The position numbers and the translations under genes were made by a program. A stretch of DNA of 64,000 nucleotides, from positions 1 through 64,000 of the forward strand of contig JAURVB010004818.1 of NCBI GenBank assembly GCA_033002965.1. The letters run 5' to 3'. Positions 36,131-45,350 of this stretch are shown here, one piece after another. This stretch comes from Piper betle. Taxonomy: Eukaryota > Streptophyta > Magnoliopsida > Piperales > Piperaceae. Within the stretch, counting starts at the first letter, position 1; each line of letters opens with the position of its first letter. The notes below the pieces were generated by a model that had not been told where the DNA came from, made no database searches, and was given only the letters and a program-made list of their open reading frames with translations.

Positions 36131-37493
36131 CACTGAGCCACGGAGAACTGATGGTGATAGTGATCAAATGCCTAGGATCAAGAGGCATAAGAAAAAGCAT
36201 GACCAACATCTGGATGCTGCAGATAGCCATATCACCCTCAGGGGCAATGCATTCATGAAATTCATTGTTCTCAAAATTTTGTGATTCTATGTAAAATGTA
36301 GCTTTCATTGCTTTAGAGAGTCAGCGTGGGCGTGCATAGCATGGATTAAGCTCAGCCTCTCAGACGGCCGCAGGGATTGGGCGGAGTGAAAATGTCTAAT
36401 GCATGACTCTGTACACGTCTGAGAAGATAAGAAATGAAAGACTTGGAAGTATATTCCCCGTCAATGGATGTATATGGATTTGTTCTCTCGGTGATTGTGG
36501 CCCTTTGTTCAAAAAGAGTTTTGGTTGGTTTCAGAACTTAGCCCTGTGGTTCCTGTTTTATGGGCATAAAACTGAAATTACATTATATAAGTTGAAAAAT
36601 CACGGTTGTCGCGGATCCCCTATTCTTACATTCTAGTAAATACACGAAAGTCACTTGTATGTGTATGTATAGATGATTGAGCTCTTGTTTTCGAAATTGG
36701 ATTTTTTTGAGGTTTGCAGGTGTGAAGTCTGTGTTTTTCTTGCCGATTTCTTGTGGTTCTAACGGAGGATCGTCTACCATCTTCAATTGTTTTTTTTTTG
36801 TTAGGTAATTAAATTGTTTTCTTTGATTTGGTTGGGCAATTCGTTTGTTTCCTGGGCTTTTGTTGAGTTAGGATAGATGCATTGAATTGCTGTTGTAATT
36901 CTTCCACATTGGTGGTGTATGATGGCAGCTTATGTATGGTGTGAGTGACAAGATGGTTGTGCTTAATGTGGGTCTTTTAGATTTTTCTTTGTGATCTTGA
37001 GATGATACGCTGTTAGCATCAATCTTAGCTTCATTTAAGTGTTTCTTTTTTGAGAACTTTGAGGTTGGTCAGATTGATCTTGATGATTTGCTGCGGAATT
37101 TATCTCTATGATGTGGCTGTCTTGATTTGGATGAACTGTTTGTGTTCTTATGTATATAAAAATGCCACATCTTTAGATTCTTTTCCGTTTTAATTATTTT
37201 ACAGAAATATGTTTTGTTATTGGGAATTTGAAGATTTGGAGTTGCTGATCTTGGCATGTTTGTGGATATCTGTTGGCAGCCTTTACATGAGGTTCTCATC
37301 TCCTCATATAAGTTTCATGTTTAATTTTTGTTTGAGCAGCGATTGTAAGTTGAAGAAAGAAGACTACATAATTAACAGGCTAAGTGAATCTGTAATTCAA
37401 GAATTTTGTTTGATTGGGTTGTTTATCATGGCATCACGGGTTATATTTCATCTCTCTGCCGAAATCTTTGTTGAAGTTCAGAAAAGGGAAATC
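36131..37493. other. 3' UTR of the DUF707 gene and 5' flank of the ubiquitin-like pseudogene
   Basis: No separate gene is supported. The open frame that runs into the ubiquitin-like segment starts at 37209, but the conserved protein begins at the ATG at 37494; the sequence upstream is likely leader or intron. Confidence 0.45.
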
Positions 37494-38221
37494 ATGGCTG
37501 AAACGCAAAACATTCTGAATGTCTCGGTGATTTGGAGGGGAAGAAAATTCATTGTGGGGATGAATGGCCAACTCTATCCTGAGAGAACTTGTCATGGAGT
37601 TGCAGCAGTTGACCACTGTCAAACTTGTCACGATGAGACTTCTTGTGCCCCAGCTAAACAATAAAGGTTTAAAATTGTTCCTTCATTTTTCAGTGGAGCA
37701 TTCCAGCATGAGCTTGCGAGAAGTAAATGTTCAAACGGTAAATATTTTTCTTTATTCATGAATAAGAACATTTCTTCTGAAAATTTTGATTTCTAGGTGC
37801 CGTGGTTGGTTTAGTGCTTTCCATATGACAGGTGCCTTTTCTTCTTTGAAATGCCTAAAAAGTTGCAGAAAATGGTGCTGTCACTTATCTTATATGAAAA
37901 GAATTTTTGTGTTCTTTTCTCTGTTATATTAATCGCATTGCTTCTTGTGTGGAGCATGTCCATTGACTTATGGACTATGCTGACAGTTCAACTTTATTCT
38001 TCTTTATGCAGGAGAAATCTATCAGAATGTGGGGGGTATTTGATGTTGAAATTGAAGAAGTTTTGAATGAAGGGAACACAGATCTAAGAATTATTGGATT
38101 TGAGGATGAAGAGAAGCAATTGAGGGTTCGGATATTTACTAGGCCCCTTGCTTCTTTGCGACTCCCTCCTGGCCCTTACACATTTCACTCCTTCCGCATT
38201 CTTTAAATCCCTGGAATTGAG
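37494..38221 (+). pseudogene. Truncated ubiquitin-like/WLM protein gene head
   Basis: Exon 1 (37494-37737) starts MAETQNILNVSVIWRGRKFI and exon 2 (38012-38221) reads EKSIRMWGVFDVEIEEVL and onward to LPPGPYTFHSFRIL. Together they match the N-terminal ubiquitin-like part of plant WLM (Wss1-like metalloprotease) proteins. Two breaks are visible: an extra G near 37566 shifts the frame after residue 24, and TAA at 38204-38206 stands where a codon between FRIL and IPGIE is expected, followed by a normal donor. The WLM metal-binding domain is absent before the transposon block that begins about 140 bp further on. It is a dead gene fragment, or a gene split by transposons whose rest I cannot find in this window. 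Confidence 0.75.
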
Positions 38222-38358
38222 GTTTGTGCTTTATGCTGCAAAAATACTTTAAAGAAGTTTAACTTTAAATTATAAGATAACCATATCTTTGGCTTGGAAT
38301 GGGAACAAGATATTTTTACAAATGCACTTGTTACTTATTAAATAAACTACTCGGGCTT

Positions 38359-38582
38359 GCATGGGTTTGCTATCAGTATTAGTCGTAGAGGTTGTTGGTG
38401 ACTTTTATATAGGTTAATGAGAAAATTTTATTCCTTGAGTTAGTTATTGGATTAAAAGAGGCATGTCACACCTATTGCCAGGTTGTTTAAAGTCCCTTTT
38501 GAGGGTTCTTTGGTTGTTTAAAATCTCTTTCGGGCTTAACCGTGATTTCGGAGCTTGGGTGGGGGCTCGAAAGGGCCCAACA
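38359..38582 (+). mobile_element. Solo LTR related to the TRIM element at 14.35 kb
   Basis: Shared words in order with the TRIM LTR are TGGGTTTG, TAGTCGTAGAGGTTGTTGGTGAC, TATATAGGTTAATG, TTGTTTAAAGTCCC, GTGATTTCGGAG and a GGGCCCAACA end. A TATGGTATTGCAG word just after it looks like a decayed primer-binding site. The TTGTTTAAARTC segment is duplicated inside. No second LTR is present. Confidence 0.6.
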
Positions 38583-38723
38583 AAAATAAGTATGGTATTG
38601 CAGTTTTTACATGGGCATTTTGTGACTTTCTTTGTATTGATTAATCTTTTAATGATTTTTTCTTATTAAGATTACTAGTATTTTTTTGCATGAAATGTTT
38701 TTAATTGTGATATATATATATAT

Positions 38724-40631
38724 AGAGCGGCGCTATAGTCTGCTGCCTATTAGTGGGCCGTCGGATCCTGATCCGACGGCCCACATATCAAACTACAAAC
38801 ACCACACCCACCCCCCCTAAAGCGCACTCCGCCGGCAGCCCCCGGCCGCCGCCCGACGGCCGACCCATGCCCCCGTCCCGCCGCCCGACGGCCGCCCCAT
38901 GCCCCGGTCCCGCCCCTGCCCTCGCCCCGCTCGCCCCTGCCGCCCTGCTCGCCTCGTCGCCCCATGCCCCCTGTCCCGCCCCTGCCCCGCCCCGCGGCCG
39001 CCCTGCCCTCGCCCACGCCGCTGCCCCTGCCCCGCCGGCCTCCCCTACCCCCGCCCCGCCCCTGTCCCCGCCCCGTCGGCCACCGCAGCCTCTGCCCCAG
39101 CCCCCGCCCTCGTTCGTAGCCATTGCCCCCCCCCCTCCGCGGGTGGCTGGCGGCGAGGTCACCGGCGATGGGGTGGCGCGGCGAGACAGAGCGGGGGAAC
39201 ATGGGAGGGTAAAATCGTAATAAAAACTTTACTCGGTCCATGACTCGAGTTAATATTATAAAATAAATTAAAAAATAAATTTTTTATAATAAATACTTGA
39301 TTCGATCTCGCACGAGATCGAGTCAATATTACGAAATAAATTTAAAAAAATAAAATAATTTTGTAATAAAAACTTTATTCCGTCCCACATGAGACCGGTG
39401 CCGCACATTTCCCACCAGGCCCATCCAGCCCCGAGGCGGTGACATTGTTGTCCAGTCGGGCTGCCGGCTGCAAGGTCGCCAGCAAGGGGTGGCGCGCCAA
39501 AACAAATGAGGAAGAAATAGGGAGAGTATTTTGCTTAATCGGACTCGAGTTAAGATAATTTATTACGGAATTATTTTATTTTTTTAATTTATTTTGTAAT
39601 AAAAATTTATTCGGTAATAAAGTTATTTTGTAATAAAATCTTGACCCGATCCTGCACATGATCGAGTCAGGTTTTTATTACAAAATTATTTTATATTTTT
39701 TAAATTTATTTCATATTATTGACTTGATCCCGACCCGAGTTAAGTTTTTATTACGAAATTATTTTTCAAAAATTATTCAATAATATTAATTTGACTCCAG
39801 TCGAGATCGGGATCGAGTCAAGTTTTTATTTTATAATATTTTATTTTATGGTTTTGTATTTTTTAAAAAAATTAAAAATTATTGTGAAATAAATTAAAAA
39901 TATAAAATAATATTTTTTAATTTGACTTATGTCGAGATCGGGGAGACGACGCGAGGGGGGCAAGGGGAGACGGCGCGAGGCGGGGGGGGGGGCAGGGGCG
40001 AGAGGGGGTCAGGGGCGCGGCGTGGTGGGGGGGTGTGGTGGCGGCAGGGAGGTAGTCAGCAAGCAGATCTTTCTCGAGTCAAGAGCGAGTCAAATTTTTA
40101 TTACAAAAATGCCATCGCTCCTTCTTTTCCCGGTGTTTTGTCGCGCCACCGCCGGTGGTGAAGCAGGTGACGCTAGCGTGGAGGTGGCCAGGGCAGCAGA
40201 CGGCAGGGAGGAGCTTGGTCGATGGGCGGGGCGGCGGCCCGGGTGGGGGCGAAACGGGCGGCCGGGGAGGGTGGCGAAAACAGGGCAGGGGCGGGGGTGG
40301 GGTGAAACAGGCGGCGGGGGGGCGGGGAACCGGGCAGGGGGCGGGCGGGGGCGAGGCGGCGGAGGGGGCAGGGGAAACAGAGCAGGGGGGAAGGCTGCGG
40401 GCGGGGGACGCGGCGGCGGACGGGGCGAGGGGGAAACAGTGCAGGTGGGGGGAGGGCTGCGGGCGGGGGGCGCAGCGGCAGACGGGGCGGCGGTGGCGGG
40501 CGGGGCGGCGGCGTGGGGCAGTGGGGGAGGGAAATTGAAGAAAGAATGGTGGCCGTTGGATTTCGATCCAACGGCCACCATTCTTAACGCTGCCTATGCG
40601 CTGCCTTACTTGGCAGCGCATAGTAAAATTC

Positions 40632-40634
<3 letters not shown>
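38724..40634. mobile_element. TA-microsatellite-flanked GC-rich element A
   Basis: It sits between (TA)n at 38709-38723 and (TA)n from 40635. The 5' end has a perfect 14-bp palindrome at 38753-38784 (GTGGGCCGTCGGAT, CCTG loop). The 3' end has a perfect 20-bp palindrome at 40542-40585 containing GGCCGTTGGAT, then a 12-bp hairpin at 40594-40623 (CTATGCGCTGCC), then 11 bases and the TA run. The core is C-rich on the left (38800-39150) and G-rich on the right (39930-40540), with an AT-rich inverted array between. There is no transposase. The layout recalls microsatellite-targeting Micron elements of rice or a Helitron-like 3' hairpin; class is unproven. Confidence 0.6.
39190..39920. repeat. AT-rich array of alternating GATCGAGTCAAGTTTTTATTAC motifs
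   Basis: The motif GAGTCAAGTTTTTATTAC and its reverse complement alternate through this stretch. Examples are around 39195-39235, 39297-39335, 39610-39690, 39715-39770 and 39790-39830. Several pairs form direct palindromes such as TCGATCTCGCACGAGATCGA. It lies in the middle of element A and separates its C-rich and G-rich halves. Confidence 0.6.
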
Positions 40635-40716
<82 letters not shown>

Positions 40717-40717
40717 G
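40635..40717. repeat. (TA)n microsatellite between elements A and B
   Basis: About 40 TA units with one TG interruption, shared as the right flank of element A and the left flank of element B. Confidence 0.95.
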
Positions 40718-41206
40718 AGGGCGGGTTTGCGAGGTGTGTTGCCTGTGCTTGAGCCATCCAGCCGTTGGATTCAATCCAACGGCCGGATGAAAGAAAAAAA
40801 GCGCCGCCGCCGCCGGCCGACGCGTCGCCGCCACCCCAGCAGACCCGACGCCACCCCCTGTCCCGCCCGTCGCCGTCCCAGCCGACGGCGCGGAGACGCA
40901 ACCTCGCGGCGACCCCTCCCCCCACCACCGGCGGCGACGGGGCGGCGGATCTAGCCCCCCTGCCGCCCCGCCGACGGGCGACACCACCCCCACCCCGTCG
41001 CCGTCCCCTGCCCGCCACCCCGCCGCGCCCCCGCCGGCCGTCGCCGCGGCCGGGCACCCTTCCCGCGCCCCTCCGCCATCGCTGCTCGCGGCAACGCCGG
41101 CGGCCACCCCTTTTTTTTTTTTTTTTGATCTTGGCCGTTGGATGCTAATCCAACGGAAGATCAAACTTGAGCACAGGCAAGCTACCTGTGCTCAAGCACA
41201 GGAAAC

Positions 41207-41213
<7 letters not shown>
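40718..41213. mobile_element. TA-microsatellite-flanked GC-rich element B
   Basis: It is flanked by (TA)n at 40635-40717 and 41214-41240. The 5' side has a palindrome at 40755-40789 (GCCGTTGGAT, TCA, ATCCAACGGC, extended to 16 bp with one mismatch). The 3' side has CCGTTGGAT/ATCCAACGG at 41135-41156 after a T-run, then a perfect 12-bp hairpin at 41166-41196 (CTTGAGCACAGG). The 5' word CCTGTGCTTGAG (40742-40753) is the reverse complement of CTCAAGCACAGG near the 3' end (41191-41202), so the ends carry an asymmetric inverted match. The core is GC-rich, with no gene. The core and 3' end are related to element C. Confidence 0.65.
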
Positions 41214-41239
<26 letters not shown>

Positions 41240-41469
41240 CACGTGTGTGTGCGCGCACGAGTGATAGTGGACTTTTTTTAAATGTGAACTTTGTAAACCT
41301 GCATCATTACGGTTAATTTTCACTTAACAATTTAGATTGATGGGTAGTTTTACAAATAACTATTTAATGTGAGCTGCTTGATAAAAAATTAATAGCCATG
41401 ATTAAAGTTCACCGATAAAAAAAAGGATCATAATCTATCATTTGTTGTATGTATGTATATATATATAGG
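41214..41469. repeat. (TA)n tracts and spacer between elements B and C
   Basis: (TA)n at 41214-41240 passes into CACGTGTGTGTG. After about 200 bp of AT-rich single-copy DNA a second short TA tract starts at about 41455 and borders element C. Confidence 0.85.
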
Positions 41470-42800
41470 GTGGGGGGGCTGTGCTGCAGGGTTTCAGCCG
41501 TTGGATCAAATCCAACGGCTGAAACAAGCCCCCCACTTCCCCCTTCTCCATCAAAAAAAAAAAAAACTGTCTGCCGCCGCCGGTCGCCCCGTCGCCGCCA
41601 CCCCGGCCGACGCGACGCCACCCCGGCTGACGCCGCCACCCCGGCCGACGTAACCGCGGGGGACGGGGCGGCGGATCTAGCCGCCCCGCCTCTTCCCCCG
41701 CCGGCCTGCCGCCCCGCCGCCGTGCGACACCACCGCACCCGGTCCCCCGCCCGCCACCCCGCCGCGCGACGCCCCCCCGCGTCCCCCGCCCGCCACCCCG
41801 TCCCCGCCCGCCACCCCGCCGCGCCCTCCTCGGCCCCCGCCGCCACCCAGCCGCGCCCCCTCGGCCCCCGCCGCCACCCCGCCGCGCCCCCTCGGCCCCC
41901 GCCCGCCACCTCGCCGCGCCCCCTCGGCCCCTGCCCGCCACCCCGCCGCGCCCCCCTCGGCCCCCGCCGCCACTCGGCCGCGCCCTCGGCCCCGCCGCGC
42001 CCCCTCGGCCCGCCGCCGCCGCGCCACGCCCCTCGGCCCCCGCCCGCCACCTCGCCGCGCCCCTCGGCCTCCGCCCGCCACCCCGCCGCGCCCCCCTCGG
42101 CCCCAGCCGCCACCCCGCCGCGCCCCCTCGGCCCCGCCGCCACCCCGCCGCGCCCCCTCGGCCCCCGCCCGCCACCTCGCCGCGCCCCCTCGGCCCCGCC
42201 CGCCACCCCGCCGCGCCCCTCCCCTCGGCCCCCGCCGCCACCTCGGCCGCGCCGCCTCGGCCCCCGCCGCGCCCCCTCGGCCCCCGCCGCCACCCCGCCA
42301 CGCCCCCCTCGGCCCCGCGCCCGCCACCTCGCCGCGCCCCCTCGGCCTCCGCCCGCCACCCCGCCGCGCCGCCCTCGGCCCCAGCCGCCACCCAGCCGCG
42401 CCCCCTCGGCCCCAGCCGCCACCCAACCGCGCCCCCCTCGGCCCCCGCCGCCACCCCGCCGCTCCCCCTCGGCCCCCGTCGCCACCTCGCCGCGCCCCCT
42501 CGGCCCCCGCCCGCCACCCCGCCGCGCCCCCCTCGGCCCCCGCCCGCCACCCCGCCGCGCCCCCCTCGGCCTCTGCCCGCCACCCCGCCGCGCCGCGCCC
42601 CCGTCCCCTGTCGCCGCCGCCCCCCCCGGCCGTCGCCGTGGCCGGGCATCAGGGGCGCCCCCTCCGCCGTCGCTCCTGCGGCGGCGCCGCCCCTCTTTTT
42701 TTTTTTTTTTGATCTTGGCCGTTGGATGCTAATCCAACGGCCAAGATCGTTCTCAACACAGCCAAGATGGCTGTGCTGGAGAACAGCAATCTTTTTTCCT
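41470..42800. mobile_element. TA-microsatellite-flanked GC-rich element C
   Basis: TA tracts border it at about 41455-41467 and 42801-42815. The 5' end has a perfect 16-bp palindrome at 41491-41525 (GTTTCAGCCGTTGGAT, CAA loop). The 3' end has a T14 run, then a perfect 17-bp palindrome at 42711-42748 (GATCTTGGCCGTTGGAT, GCTA loop), then an 8-bp hairpin at 42757-42775 (CACAGCCA). The 5' word GGCTGTGCTG is nearly the inverse of CAACACAGCC near the 3' end. The 3' segment TTGATCTTGGCCGTTGGATG is the same as in element B. The core is a C-rich minisatellite. Long open frames across it are compositional. Confidence 0.65.
41780..42600. repeat. C-rich minisatellite, about 30-33 bp unit, about 25 copies
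   Basis: The unit is close to CGCCCGCCACCCCGCCGCGC then CCCCCTCGGCCCC, with small length changes. Nearly every unit contains three or more C-runs, so the minus strand is G4-prone and the plus strand i-motif-prone. Coding-like reading in all frames gives only Pro/Arg/Ala/Gly. Confidence 0.85.
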
Positions 42801-42815
42801 ATATATATATATATA

Positions 42816-45350
42816 TTAAGTAATAGTAAAAAACCATTAATTTATATTTAATAATTTTTATAGTTCAGATACTTCCATTATATCTTACGTTTACAGTTTA
42901 ATTAATTTTAAATACTCATAATATCAATTTATTAGCAAAAGTATATCCCTCGCTTTGCCGTTGATGACTAATATCTTTTAAGAAGTTTGCCGTCTAGGTA
43001 CTCCCAGGAGGATGATCTTACAGTGTGATAAGATGCAATAAAATTGCAAGAAATTCTTTTCGTATTGCGTGGAAGGTGATGGCCATGTTCGTTCGTGCGT
43101 TGCTTGGAAGAGAATCATTCCTTGAGCTCAAGGCATGGTTGCGAGGAACGAGAGTTACTAATTCCTCTTTCAAAGCCAACAAAGAAAGACGGCCGGTCTC
43201 GTTCTTTCTTAAGCCAGAGATGGCCGCAAATGCGCAGTAATAACTAATGGGGTTCACGCAAAACATGGTGCACACAAGTATTATGCTAAAACATGGTCCT
43301 GGTTTTCGGTAGGAAATACAATCAACAATTTGTTTCGGCATTAGGGACACACAAGGTTCACCGATCTTACGCTCACGCCTCTTAAATGTGTTATTTAATA
43401 TCATTTCTGCAAATGTGTAATTGTGGCTTCTTATAAGAGGAGGAAATAACTTGACTAAATATCAAATACCTGCAGTTCCGGCTGGTGCAAACTACCAACT
43501 CAATGTGATGAGATTGTACCCATCTGGAATATTAATGTCATCCGTCAAAGAACATGAGTTATTACGACACAATATACATAATGCAGCAAACCAAACCTTA
43601 GAACCAAGAAAGGTCACGACAACGAATCAAGAACCGTACCAAAAAGAAAAAAAGTTCGGAGAAAAGATTGGGAGGGAGAGAAGAGAGGTGCTCCGAAGAA
43701 AGATGAGGAAGCCGAAGGAAAGTCGTGGCGGCGGTGTGAACGGAGTGAGTCAGAGGTGGCCATGGCGTTGCGGAAGGGCCAACGATGGGGTGGGAGGAGA
43801 ATCATCCCTCTAAAAACGAACAATCTTTTAACGGGAGATCAATGCTTTTGTCGGAAACAAGACTCTTATAAATTATAATAATTAAATGTTTTAAATATAA
43901 ATTTTATTTAATTTTAAGATAAATCTTAATTAAATGGGAAGATAAAAATATATATCTTTTTGATCTAATATTTTTGTAATTTTTCAACTTTTTCACATTT
44001 AATAATACATTTTCTTGTTTCAGATCACGTTTTACCCAATGGAGCCAAAGTGTGTTCATTGGAATATTAAATGGACATTAATTTCAAAGTTTAATAACGT
44101 TTTAGAGATGGATCAATCATGTAATTCTCAAACGAATTGAAAGTGTCAGACACACATTTACCTCATTATTTACTCTTTTCTTTCCTAGACCCTCGCCTTG
44201 AAATTGGTACAAAATTATACAAAAAAATGGCATTTTGGTTACAAAAATTTTGCTTAGGGCCTATTTGGTTGATACGAAAATAGTATACAAAAATTATATA
44301 AAATAAAATTTTAATGAGGCGAAATGATATGAAAATTTTAAATTTTTTTTACATATTTAGATAATAAGAAATTAAAATAAAAATGAAATATTTATCCTTA
44401 TATGCATGTGCTTGTGCAGCATAAATTTCCTCCAATATATTTTATTTTTCAAAAGAAAATATTGCTTGTAAAATTTTTATATAAAGTTATTTTGACTTAA
44501 ATTAAAATTCTTTTAATTTGCTTTCAAAACATCCAAATACATAAAAATTTATAACCTCTAAATTTTTTATGTTTTTCATATAATTTTTAGACAACCAAAA
44601 AAACCCTCGAAGAGCTTTGACTAGGAGAGTTTCCCATTGAACTTTTAAGAAGTAATATATACAAGATTATATATATATATAGGAATGTTCACTCTCGAAT
44701 ATGAATCATTTGTTAAGTGTGTGATGGACATTAATATTTACCATATGCCTATGAAATTCAAGTTCATTCTGGAACACAAGAGGTAAACCAAAGAAAAAGT
44801 TAGGATTTGCCTTCTCTAATGAGCTTGACAAAGTGGAGTTTTTTCGCTAAAGGCTCCCTTTGATTACTATGAAAGAAATGTAAATGACATTAAATTTTTA
44901 AACGGCCAATCTTATTAAAATTAGAATATGTATAATATTTTGTTTAAAAAAATTAATACTTTTATAAAATATTTTATATTCAAATTAATTATAATTATTT
45001 TAATTGATCGTGCACAAGCTCTTCAATTTAGACAAAAATAGAGAATTTTTTTACTCACGAGAGAGCAGGTAGGTGGGTCACGTAAGATAATTATGACTAT
45101 TTTGTGTCGTCAATTAGATATGATCTTACATAATTTATATACAAGATAATTAATTTAATATTATTTTTTATATAACATACACTAAATACAATTACTTCAA
45201 GTAAAATTGCCTAATTTAAAATTTTTATGTCATTTAAGCAATTTTTTTACCAACCGAACCAGACAAATCCTACCCTCGCTAGCTCCTACATCACAAATTA
45301 TAGGCATGTACATATTGTTGGGGAAAAAAGACGCGCGCTCTGTGTTCAAT
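42816..45350. other. Intergenic DNA, unidentified open frames only
   Basis: Open frames at 43018-43404 (minus, 128 codons), 43421-43813 (plus, 130 codons) and 43614-43823 (minus) have no domain I recognise and no clear splice partner. The minus frame near 43760 (MATSDSLRSHRRHDFPSA) could be a short first exon but nothing supports it. The remainder is AT-rich. Confidence 0.4.

Noticed and set aside
38750..39243. Open frames of 114-163 codons in the left half of element A
   Set aside because: Composition-driven, present in several frames at once.
40079..41164. 361-codon minus-strand open frame across elements A and B
   Set aside because: It runs through a (TA)n microsatellite (Tyr-Ile repeats) and two GC-rich cores; no conserved sequence.
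41409..42732. Open frames of 249-427 codons on both strands of element C
   Set aside because: All frames are open because the sequence is almost free of A and T; the products are only Pro/Arg/Ala/Gly repeats, with no domain and the same repeat in each frame.
43018..43813. Open frames of 128 and 130 codons on opposite strands
   Set aside because: No recognised domain, no splice partner. Kept only as a note within the intergenic entry.
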